A stretch of 64,000 nucleotides of DNA. It comes from Bursaphelenchus xylophilus. Lineage: Eukaryota; Nematoda; Chromadorea; Rhabditida; Aphelenchoididae. The stretch spans positions 7,316,001-7,380,000 of the forward strand of contig CAJFCV020000001.1 in assembly GCA_904066235.2 (NCBI GenBank). Direction: 5' to 3'. The notes under the pieces were generated by a model. The model saw only the letters and a program-made list of their open reading frames with translations. It had not been told where the DNA came from and did no database searches. Of the stretch, positions 1 through 10,996 are shown in pieces (within the stretch, counting starts at the first letter, position 1; each line of letters opens with the position of its first letter). Both the position numbers and the translations under genes were made by a program.

Positions 1-289
1 TTAATATAATAGTTTTGTGGTTTTTCAGGCACCTCCATAGACTAGTAAACGTTTTAGCAAAAAATTATTCTTTGGCAAGAAATAATTCAATAGTGACAGT
101 TCGTATACTATGGTTGTTAATTTGACAGAATTTTTCAAAATGATGTCAAATTGCCGTCGTTTTGGCTGAATTGAAAATGGTGGTATACGCAGCTTTCAAA
201 CCTGTGTTTAACTTAGGCTGTGATGATTACCGTTAATGTTAATCGTAACTAGTTTTCTGATTATTTGATTGTTTGCTTTCACAAGAAGG

Positions 290-560
290 AACTATTTGGT
301 TCTCAAAAATTTTTTAATTACTACGATTTGGCAAAAATCTACAAAAATTTGCCAAAACAGTTCAATTTGACGAAAAGTACGGAAATTTGACAACGTGACT
401 AACGCGTCAAGTTGACCACTTAACAATACCGTTCGTACCATCGCTGTGAAAAAAATCTGTCGAGTTTCCCCCCGTCCAAGTTCCAAACCCTGTCGAATTT
501 CTTTTGGTCGAGTTTCACGCTGTCCAATTTCACTCTGTCCAATTTCCATATACGCAAAAT
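290..560. repeat. Dispersed AT-rich repeat with CTGTCCAATTTC-like motifs
   Basis: The stretch contains several imperfect copies of a CTGTCCAATTTC-like motif and a GTTCGTAC...GAAAAAAATCTGTC block that reappears around 35520-35625. No coding potential was recognised; the two open frames here are low-complexity and overlap each other. The rest of 1-804 is AT-rich and shows no gene that I can support. It either lies upstream of, or forms a long first intron in, the RSL24D1 gene that follows. Confidence 0.5.
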
Positions 561-804
561 AGAAGGGGGTAAAATTATTTGAAATTGGACAGTGGTTTTA
601 GTTACAGTAACTAGAACCACTGTCTGTCCGGGCGTTGAGAACAATGAGCTAAGCCTGCACATCAAATTGCACCCGATTCTCATGTTTCCATAAAGTTTTA
701 AGTCGTGGCCAGAATAAGAACTTTTATTCTGTTTTTTACTTTTTGAAAGGTTGAAGGTTAGGTCAGATACGATTATTTTATTTGTTTATAAATTATATTT
801 TTAG

Positions 805-1245
805 GTATTCAAGTTTTGCCGGTCAAAATGCAACAAGCTGTTCAAAAAGAAGAAGAATCCCAGAAAATTACGATGGACAAAAGCTTCCCGCCGTCTTCGA
901 GGGAAAGAGTTGACTGATGACTCAGTGCTTCAACTTGAGAAACGCCGGAATGAACCAACTAAATACGAAAGAGGGCTGTGGAAGGATGCAAGTAAGTTGC
1001 TGGATGAGAGTCACGTTGTTATTTTAGTTAATGTTATGAAGGAAACTCATGATGTCAAGCAGAAACGGTACGCTCATTTAATTACAACATCCGTGAAGCC
1101 CGGAAAACAAACAACAAAAGCAAACAGATTAGAACAGGCCAAGAAGAAGAGCTATTTGCTGCGTTCGGCTGCCGCCGATGAAGTTTGTGTACAAGAAGAG
1201 GAAATAAAGGAAGAGGAGGGAGAAGCCGAAATGGAACTGGCTTGA
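805..1245 (+). CDS. RSL24D1: RSL24D1/RLP24-type ribosome biogenesis protein (5' part missing)
   Basis: Exons are 805-991 and 1028-1245, joined by a 36-bp intron that is itself in frame and without a stop. The joined protein runs from VFKFCRSKC through NPRKLRWTKASRR and EKRRNEPTKYERGLW to VKQKR and an acidic C terminus, in the same order as the eukaryotic RSL24D1/RLP24 family. Family members bind pre-60S particles in the nucleolus and are later exchanged for ribosomal protein L24. The exon at 805 follows a clear TTTTTAG acceptor, so at least one exon must lie upstream. The N-terminal half of the zinc-binding domain, with its first CxxC, was not found between 1 and 804. It is either left of the window or lost. 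RPL24 itself is less likely because of the RRNEP and VKQKR blocks. Confidence 0.85.
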   Translation, partial: VFKFCRSKCNKLFKKKKNPRKLRWTKASRRLRGKELTDDSVLQLEKRRNEPTKYERGLWKDASKLLDESHVVILVNVMKETHDVKQKRYAHLITTSVKPGKQTTKANRLEQAKKKSYLLRSAAADEVCVQEEEIKEEEGEAEMELA

Positions 1246-1812
1246 GAACTTTAAGGGAACATGTTGTTGTTACTGTTATACTGTTTTGAATGATAAAAAT
1301 TTTGAACGACGTCCAAAGGAAGGAATAAAAGAAAAAAAACGAAGAAACTGATTCCAAAGAGGCCCTCAGGGCACAAAAAAGTATGCTGCCAGACTCTTCG
1401 GCCCGGGGAAAGCGTCCCAACGCCAACTGCCTTTTTCAAGTCACGCCAGTGGAACTTTGAACATATTTGCCGTTACCTAATCAGAGTACTGGGTAACCCG
1501 GCCGAGGAGGTTTAATCTGTGTTTTATTTCATTTATTTGCATTTCTTCTGATCCTCGCTTCTGTCCCAAAACTTGAAGAACACGGAAAATATCGTTCCTG
1601 TGTATTTACTAAAATTCCCTTTTCAAGTTTCTATTTTTTTCCTGGTAAAAATGTAGGTAAACCTCGGAATGATAAAACATTACAGCACCGAGCTTAATTC
1701 TTATTTGTTTTTTAATTTGTTTTGTCGTTCTTGTTTCTTTCCTGAATTGCCAAAATGATGTAATAGAGAACACAGCGTCATATTGGATCCACCGGACACA
1801 GAAGACTTGGCC
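1246..1812. other. Intergenic region
   Basis: This holds the presumed 3' end of the RSL24D1 gene and the 5' flank of the SLC7 gene. I see no further gene, only short shadow frames. No clear polyadenylation signal stands out. Confidence 0.5.
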
Positions 1813-3800
1813 ATGATGGCAGACACTCCGCCTGAGACGCCGACAATCGTGCCGGCTACAGCTTTAGGCGGGGTGTCCACCAAAATGGGCTTTCTGGGAG
1901 CAACCTCTTACGTAATTGGCAATATCATCGGATCAGGAATCTTCATCACTCCAGCCTCGATTCTCAGGAGTACCGAGTCGCCGGGTCTCTCGCTAATTGT
2001 TTGGTTTCTGTGCGCCATCATCGCCATCCTCGGTATGACGATGTAAGGTATTGACACGACTGCAATTTTTTCAGGCTCCCTTTGCTACATCGAATTGGGT
2101 ACGAGTATCAGGGACCCGGGATGTGACTTTGCTTATATTTGTTATGTTAAATGGTATCCCGTAGCGTTTGCTTTTATGTGGGTTAGCGTACTTATGACAT
2201 ATCCAGCTACAATAGCCATAATATCAGAGACGTTTGGGCAGTACTTGTTGGAAGGATTATCTCAGACTTACGACATCCCCAAAGACATGCAGCCAACGCT
2301 TCAGAAAGTGTTCGGCATCTCCTTACTTTGTAAGTCTTATTCATTTAGGTTTAATTTTGTAACCGTATTCAGGGTTGGTAACCTGGATGAACTTCTTTGA
2401 ACTTAGTAAATTTGCTGCTCGGTTTCAAATCGCAGCTACCACAGCAAAACTTTTGTCATGTTTTCTGATCATCGTCACCGGCTTCTATTATTTTTTCATT
2501 AAAGGTGCGTTTGTTAAGCCAATTTCTTACCCTATGCAAACGCTTTAGGGTATAATGAAGGTTTGACTGAACCAATGAAAAATAGTAATTATGAGATTGG
2601 AAACGTATTAATGAGCCTTTACGGAGGTCTTTATACCTTCTCTGGATGGGATATATTGAACTTTGGAGCTGGAGAAATCCATCGGCCTCGGAGGTAAGAT
2701 TAATCTATTATCTTTCGAAATATATTGCTTTAAAGAAACATGCCGCTGGCATTACTTTCTGGTATTGGTACGGTAACTGTCATCTACCTTTCCATTAACG
2801 TTGCTTACTTCGCTGTACTCGACGTGGAAACAATGAAATCTTCAAATGCAGTGGCAGCTGTATGTTATAGGTTCTCGATTTTAACCGTTCTTACAGATGT
2901 TTAGTCAACGAACCCTCGGAGGGTTTTCTTCGGCGATCCCATTTTTGATCGGGGTATTATTAATTGGGTCGTTAAATTCAAATCTTTTTTCCGGAAGTCG
3001 GTAAGTGAGAGTTTTTTGATCCAAATCATTTCAAGGTATATGTTTGCCGCAGCCAAGCAAGGCCATTTGCCTGCGTGCTTTAGTATTGTAAACGAGTCAA
3101 CCCAAAGTCCTAGAGTTGCCATTGCGGCCCAGGTAAGAAATTGCTAAGAATTTTCTGAAAAAGAATACAGTCGGTGTTAGCAGTTGCCATATCTTTTGTT
3201 GGAGACCTTGATGCCTTGATTGGGTACGTTATGTTTGGATTCTGGGCTCAGCGCATCTTCAGCCTCGTGGCGTTGCTGATGATTAGACACAACAATATGC
3301 CAGTGCACCCGGAAGCCATACGCATGCCTTATTGGGTGTAAGTTAACTTAATCAAATGCACAGACATCCTATTTTTCAGAATTATATTGTTCCTTTGTAT
3401 CACAGTAGGACTGGTAGTAATCCCAATATACCATGAATTCAAAGTTACATCTCTCGGATTGGGAATCTGTGCAATGGGTCTAGGCTTCTATTATGTGCTG
3501 GTCTATCCAACAAGACTTCCAAGAAGCCTAATGGTCATAAATGGTAAGTGGAGACAAAAGCATCCTCATGTATTAGATTTTTTCACCGTAATATCGACTG
3601 GGATCTTCAACGGTCTTCCTGAGCAGAAATCAATGCCACCGGTGAACCTTATCAGCTCTGATTCACAACAAAGATTGTTGCCCAGCCGACGAGAATCGTT
3701 CAGTTTATTGTCAAATGACTGTGTTACTGATTTACACTCTGACGAGAAAAATACTCTGATTCGTAACGGGTCAAGCAAAGGATTAAGCCGAATGTGGTGA
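1813..3800 (+). CDS. SLC7-family (AAT/LAT-type) amino-acid transporter
   Basis: Nine exons (1813-2032, 2075-2329, 2373-2504, 2549-2693, 2736-2859, 2897-3000, 3036-3132, 3171-3337, 3380-3800) give 554 residues with about twelve hydrophobic segments. The first membrane segment carries GNIIGSGIF, the substrate-binding signature of the family. It is followed by YIELGTSI, KWYPVAFAFM and SGWDILNF blocks typical of heteromeric amino-acid transporter light chains, which exchange neutral or cationic amino acids at the plasma membrane. The loop after YPATIAI, where light chains usually carry the cysteine for the SLC3 heavy-chain disulfide, has no cysteine. The protein may therefore act without a heavy chain, which is an inference. 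The first ATG is at 1813. The acceptor at 2341-2348 was rejected because it would leave an 18-bp intron. AATAAA-like signals occur near 3840. Confidence 0.93.
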
Positions 3801-4148
3801 TGGAATTACTTCTGTTTGTTTCTTGATATCTCGCTGTTAAATAAATAAACGTTTGATCTATGTCTTCATGTCCCACCCTTGATTCCTGCCCATGGCAGAT
3901 TTTCCTCCTTGTTTTCTGGCATATCTCATTCTCCCAAGACAGGTGAGGCTGGCTTTACACAAAGTAGGCGGGGCATTTACTGGATGCTGCTGTCGGATGC
4001 TGCTGTGGCGCATGCTGATTGGCGGAAGGAAAAGAGAGTTTGCGGTCATTTGGGGAGGAAAATGCGTTTCAGTTGTTGCTGTTTTCGAGTTTTCTGTCGA
4101 TCAGTTATCTAGCTCTGTCGTTTTTTTCGAGACTGACTGTAAGCCACA

Positions 4149-4517
<369 letters not shown>

Positions 4518-4654
4518 ATAAATTTTTCTTGTTTTATTTAGAATTCTTTAATGCCAACAAAAAGTAACTGTACATTATAGATTTTACCAGAATAGTTTTA
4601 CAAAAAAGTGAAGGCTGAGAGGCTGAAGAAAATAAACTAAAACAAGCTCTCGAG

Positions 4655-7600
4655 TCAGTCAGGCCCTTCAAGAGGATAAGCCGCACACTTGGGTTTTGAA
4701 GAAATCCCTGTGGTAAGGACAGCGTAACAGACTTGGCAGACGCGGACGTTCTTCGATAAATTATATTTGAGAATAGGCATTTGAAGTTCTGAACATTTTC
4801 CACAAACAAGTCTCCCACAATGACGGCAATGGTGTTTCCTCATGGTTAAGGTAAATTTGGATTCACAATCTGAACATGAATCTCCTTCGCTCCATTTCGG
4901 CTCTCGGTCCAGCAAAACTGAAAAAGACATTTGTATACTCCACGTTTGAAGAATGTCTATAACGCAAATTGCTTACCAAGTAAGTTTTCAAGCAAATTGG
5001 ATGCCGGCGATTGTATATGGAAGACAGACTCGCCTTTCTTATTTCTCGCTGATAGACAGACTCCATATTTTAACATTAACCTGCACAAATCTCCGTTTCC
5101 GTTCACAAAAGCCAGCAAAAAAGCTGTAATTCGAGTTGAGTTTCACCTATTCAAGGTCACCTGTATTTCCATGTATATCTCCGCTCTCTAACGGATAGTT
5201 TGGAATTATTTCAATTATGGTTTGGAACATTTCAGCCGCACAAAGGCCAGAGATGTTTGCACACAGATGTATAATATTCCGATTTCTAAATTTAAACCGT
5301 AAAGCGTAAAATTTGACTTACAATTTATTTACCGCTAAAGGATCGACGGATGACTCTAAAAGTAGGGTTTGAACGGAATTAAAAGATGACTCCAATATCG
5401 CCAGATGCAACGCTAAACGATATGGATAATAGTGCGGTTAAAAAGGAGATACCGTTGTTTCCTTCGTTGTTCACAATGTTCGGATCAGCGCCGTTCTCCA
5501 GGAGAATGCTTATATGGTCGGGCCGATCAAATATGGCTGCCTCGTGAAGTGCAGTCTTTCCAGAGGTGTCGACAGCGTCCAACGTAGCGCCAGCAAGAAT
5601 TAGGTTGCGCATGATCAGACCACTACTGTACCTTGCACTCAAATGTAAAGGAGAAAGTCGTAGATTGTTTTCCGTTGGGATGTTCACGTCAATCTATAAT
5701 TAAACCCCTGAATCGTTCCAACAAACGAGAAAACTGACCTGTAACCCCAGTAAGAATAAAACAGCTTCTAGATCATCGTCTCTTATCGCTACGTGAAGTA
5801 GGTTCTCTCCTTCTGCATTTACTTGAAGGGCTGCGTATGGTAATCTCTTGCATATAGCTTCCGCATATTTGTTATTTTTGTGATCCATGGCTATAGACAA
5901 AGGCGTTTGCCCTTTTTTGTTTCTTATAAGAAGAGCTGATTGGTCGGGATGAGCCAACAAAACATCTAGCGCATCTTTATCCTCATTCATCACTGCCAAA
6001 TGCGCGGCAGTGTTACCATTGATATCCTGTAATCATACAGACAAATACTGCTTGACAATTCGTACTGCGCGTTTTTCTGAATTTTCGCGTTTGTCGCCGG
6101 GATTTCCCGTGTTTGCACTAGCGACGTGCACTTTTCGTGAGCTCACTCCAATTTTCGCGCGCGATAGAGGCGATAAAATCGTCCGAACTTTTTGGCGAGT
6201 AAATTTAAATCACGACAACGGTCCATTAATAGCGGATTTCATTAACGGACTTATTAAGTTTCAATTTTTTCAAACTCAACATCGATCTAAGTTCAAGTTC
6301 ACTGAAAAGTTCTAATGCTAGACCAACAATGCTAGAAATTGAAATTTTCAAAAACCCGAACTTTAACCTGTGATTCGGAAATTATGAAGCCCTGACGGAT
6401 ATCATATGAAATCCAAAGGTGAAAAAACGACTTACTTGATAATCCACCTTACACTTTAAGTTCGACAGAAGGGCACCGACCAATTCGGGCAATCCGTTTT
6501 TTATACTTAGGTGAAGCGGGCATTCCAACACGACCTCGCCATTTGAGCGAGCATTCACATCACATCCACTTTTTATCAGAAACAAGGCTAGCTTAACGTC
6601 TCCTTCCTCTATGGCCCTTATAAGTAATGTTCGCTCAACACCCTCAACCACTGTTGGAGCCTCCAGGTCACACCCATGAGACACCAGGACCTGTGCAGTA
6701 CCATAATCATTATTCTTTAAAGCTGTCCACAACAGAACGTCATTCGTGACGGGGTCAGGTGAATTCATAGATGCTCCGAGCTTGCACAAAGTGTCAACGA
6801 TCGACGTTAACCCCCTTTTTACAGCTATCATAAGACATGACAAACCCTCCGGAGATCTAAAGTAAAACTCTTATCAAAAAATTGTCTAAACGCATAATAA
6901 CGTGTGACCCAATAAACGGCACTCACTTAACGTTGATATTTGCGTCATTTGAAATTAAGAAGTGAAAGATATCGTCCCTTTTTTCGTCCAGAGCTCGTAA
7001 TAACAAGGCGTCCCCAGTGGCGGCACCTTCGTTCACATCAGCACCACCGTCAACAAGGATAAGAGATGTATCGAAGACTCCGGTTTTTAAAGAATTCCAC
7101 AGTGGACTACATCCCTCCCTATCTTTGACATTAAAATCAACACCTAAAAAATAATTTTCGAACTATGACTTTACCTTTACATAATTCTAAAATAATTTTT
7201 AAAATAAAAACAGGAAGGCGCGAGGCGTAATTTAATGAAGTTTGACCACTAAACTCGTCCACAAGGTTAGGATCAGCCCCAGACTTCAGAAGCAGCTTTA
7301 GAACATCCAATTCGATCGACTGTGTAGTACTAGGCTTGACGCTGAGTCTATTCAGAAGAAGATGTAGAGGCGTTCGGCCGTCATTATTTCTCTCATTAAC
7401 GTTTCTTGCATGTTTTACCAAGAAATTTACCAAATTCCATTTTTCGTGCAATATCGCTCGATGAAAGACCGTGTTTCCTGAAATTGAACTATTTCTACGC
7501 CAATTTTCATGAAAGCCTACCTTGTTCGTCAGCAAACTCCATCCTCGCCCCATGGGAAATCAGTTTCTCCGCAACTCCAACATCATTTAGTGTAAACAAG

Positions 7601-8874
7601 GCCAACTCCAGAAGGCTTGCGTCAACTTTTATGGCATCATGACTTAACATAAGATCCAACATTGGCCCGTTTTGTTTTTCTATTGCATAAAATAAGGGAG
7701 TTCTTTAGAGGCGAAATTAAAAGCATAAGGATGGCATACCTTCCTTCGTAATCGACAGCATTAACATCAAATAATTTCAAATGGTTCTTCACCCAGCCAT
7801 TCATATCACTTTTATCGGTGGATAATGAAAGGTCATGAAGAAGAGTTCTCTTGGTCGGCTGGCTGATATAATTTACATTTGCCCCATTCTCGACCAGAAA
7901 ACTCAATACCGCAAAGTTTCCTAATGCGTTTATTTTTTTACAACGATCCCTACCTCTTGCGACGGCCTTGGCCAACAAACACTTCCCCTCAACATTGGTC
8001 GCATTTAGATCAGCGCCAAATTCATGGAGTAAATGAGCGATTTCTAAATCGTCCTGTTCAAACGCTATGTCTAATGGGAATAGTCCACACTCATCTTCCA
8101 CGTTTAATTCAGAACAACCCTAAACCTACTAATTCATTAAAGCACAACTTACACCATCCTCTAAGAATCTCTTTACGCCATCCCTTCGTTTTATGTTAAT
8201 CAGCGTTGGTAGGACCTTGGTGGAATGCCTTTAATCAATCAGAGCGTCATAACACTTACGTCTTAACTAAATCGATCATCACGTCCAAGGCAACGTCCGT
8301 AAACAGTGATGGGCTCAAATCATGCCAATGCAAAGCTATAAAATCAGACACTGTCGTTTGAAGATATAATGCATTTGTTCGTAACCCTGCCTCATATATA
8401 GTAATGCAATTATCCATTTGTATTTCCTCGATTAAACAGATTGAGCATCTAAATCCATTAACACAGGGAATTGCACTTACACATCCACTAGATCTAATAA
8501 TTTAAATAATTCGCTAGTCTCAAGCAACCGTAGCAAAAATAAAACCCCCCATTTTCTACAGAATTTGAAAGTATACATCCATTCGATGATTGCAAGAAAG
8601 ACATCGCGGTCCATCTGATCATCTAAAAACAAAACGTGAAAAAACTTTGGATATTACCGATTGAAATCTCATTGACATTTGTTAAATCGCCCCAATAATC
8701 GGTATGGCTCAAAATTACAAATTTGTGGCATCGTATAACGTCCCCTTTATGCTTAAATGTAACGTCGGAGAGAATCTCTGATCCATGTAAGTCTTGAATA
8801 AAGCTCACCAGTTTGTCTTTAAATTTGGCCTTCTTCTCTTCTGACATTCGATCAAGTGAGATTGATTCAGTCAT
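4655..8874 (-). CDS. ANKFY1: BTB-ankyrin-FYVE protein, rabankyrin-5 homologue
   Basis: Fifteen exons read right to left: 8658-8874, 8481-8622, 8260-8448, 8153-8228, 7740-8119, 7521-7702, 7175-7477, 6927-7143, 6436-6856, 5739-6026, 5453-5693, 5322-5412, 5161-5285, 4977-5123, 4655-4917. They join in phase to 1093 residues, near the 1169 of human ANKFY1. The N terminus is a BTB domain (LSDVTFKHKGDVIRCHKF). Many ankyrin repeats follow (for example GADPNLVDEFSG and NEGNNALHLAILES). The C terminus is a FYVE finger with KHHCRHCGRLVC and RVC, which binds PI3P. The WxxD motif is stretched to WSEGD. The family works with Rab5 on early endosomes and macropinosomes. A TTTTAG acceptor sits 2 bp before the ATG, a likely trans-splice site. 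Intron 9 (6027-6435, 409 bp) is about ten times the usual length and has no recognisable content. Confidence 0.95.
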
Positions 8875-9494
8875 ATCTAAAATTTGTCGGCTGATAAACA
8901 AACACCGAAGTGGAGCTGACGACGGAAACAAAACGCTCTTTTTCTAAATGACCAATTCGATTAAACCAAAAAGAAAAGGAGAACGCGCAAAAATTTCGTT
9001 GAGACAATGGATAGATACATCAGGATGTTCGGAGCCAAAAAAAGTTCATTTCGAAATGCAGTCCCAACTTTAGAATTATGCAAGGTAAAATGGGGGCTGC
9101 ATAAAATTCACAGGGGAAGTACAGGGCGCGGAACTTTTCGGCTGAATTTGAATTGAATATAACTTTCTTGTTTTTCGGCCAAATATGAGTGAAGGAATAG
9201 GAGTAGCAGTTCTAGCTAAGAAGCTTTTCATGATAAAGTTTTGTTCTCTAGTTTTCAGATAATCACAAAATTGGAAGAAAATGGACAACGTGCGCACACG
9301 ATGCTTGGATAAAAGGGCTCCCGGGTGCTTCAGGTATGTCGATAATAATACCTAATAATATTATCCACCTGGACCTAGTACAACATGACAAACTTGATGT
9401 CTCGAAATCTCGTTGCCAAATTTCTGAACCTCAAACTAGTTTTTTGGGATGGATAAGCACAAAAAACCAGTTCAAGGATGGACAGAAGATGCAC
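8875..9494. other. Upstream flank of ANKFY1
   Basis: No gene was recognised here. Short open frames on both strands show no domain or splice pattern. The region probably holds the ANKFY1 outron and promoter (minus strand) before the foldback element begins. Confidence 0.45.
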
Positions 9495-10075
9495 TCACCA
9501 CATAACGGAGAAAAAAAAACAAAAATAACAAAGAATTGTATTCCACTAAAAAGATTTTTGAGCTCCTTTTGGCCGTATGGAAATTGGGCTGACAAGGGAA
9601 GTACCCCGAAGTGCGACGTTCATATTTTTATAAAAATTGGCATAGATGAAGATTAGAATTTTCTTATTCGATTGCAAGCATCCTAGCTCGCGCTTTGCAG
9701 AATCCGCCGAGAAAGAAGGGCGGATATTCCGGCCCTTCTTCTAGCGAGAAAAAAATATTTTTCGCTTGAAACGGAATGCCAAGATCAAGGGAATCAGGGA
9801 AAATCCGCCGGCATTTGAAGATTTTTTTTGATATTCCGGCCCTTCTTTCTCGGCGGATTCTGCAAAGCGCGAGCTAGGATGCTCGCTATCGAATAAGAAA
9901 ATTTAAGAAAATCCTAATCTCCATCTATGCCAATTTTTATAAAAATATGAACGTCGCACTTCGGGTACTTCCCTTGTCAGCCCAATTTCCATACAGCCAA
10001 AAGGAGCTCACAGATCTTTTTAGTGGACTACAATTCTTTGTTGCTTCTGTTTTTTTATCTGTATCACAACGTTTT
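9495..10075. repeat. Foldback (inverted-repeat) element
   Basis: The left arm (about 9495-9730) and right arm (about 9830-10075) are reverse complements. Shared blocks include ACTAAAAAGAT, GAGCTCCTTTTGGC, GGGCTGACAAGGGAAGTACC, GAACGTCGCACTTCGGG in opposite senses, and CTAGCTCGCGCTTTGCAG. The inner CTAGCTCGCGCTTTGCAG ends enclose a core rich in GGCCCTTCTT and resemble the ends of the element at 57283-57542. It looks like a miniature element nested in, or co-opted by, a larger foldback. No transposase reading frame is present. The outer boundaries are approximate. Confidence 0.75.
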
Positions 10076-10996
10076 TTCACGGAATTCTGGTCGCGTCACG
10101 CCACGAAAACAAATGTTTGGCGTACTGTTAAATAATGTTTTTTGGCTTCTTCGAGAAATTACAAAAATTGTAATTTAGCCCAGTATTGAACAAAATCTTG
10201 ACAGAAAAAAGCTATAGACCCTATCAGTGAATTTTTCTTGTTATAGTAGGTCTGGTTTGTCTTTCAAAAACACCATGTTTGATGAGTTTGATAATTAAAA
10301 TATCTCTAGTTGCGGAATGCCACGGATTTTGTCATTTTGCGAAAAGCCCGGGCAACGATTTCAATCATTATAATAGCAGGAAAGATGGCTCAATAAGTCG
10401 AGTTTCGAGCCAGAAAACGTTCTGAAACTTTGCATGATGATTGAGAATGATGTTGTAGTGCTGATCGCCCATTTTTGTAGGATTCGTGACTAAACGTCGC
10501 CCGCTAGGCGATTGCAAAGTTCTCAATTTTGGGAAGTTTGAAGTCGAATATCTCAAAGACTGAATAACACATACAAATTTCTGAACCTCTAACAGAGAGA
10601 TAACTGTCTACTCTTTCCAATTCACCATTTATCAAGTCGCTCAATTTTGGATGATCGGGTGAAAAGATCGTATCTTTAAGACCACCTTTTTGGAGCGAAG
10701 TGTCACAAAAATTCGATCGATAATGGCGCAATTAGAGCTCGACTTCCGCTTTTCTAGTTGTTTCTAAACGTTGTGTATAAATCTTGATGGTGCATCATTA
10801 GAAAAAACATCCGCGATGGTCGGCTTTGGGATGAAGAAGATCACAAACGACCTTCGCGCCGCGGCGCCCTACTTTAGAATATCGCGCGACGAAAGCAAGG
10901 AATGCGATGGACGGATTGCTGGAGGCACTTTAGCGCAAATGACGGTGGATTTATACGATTTCTCTTATTTTTTCGAAATGCGCAACTAGGAACAAG
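10076..10996. other. 5' flank of the PTR gene
   Basis: No supported gene. An open frame of 72 codons (10771-10989) has no recognisable family and no splice context. It probably lies in promoter or outron sequence. Confidence 0.45.
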
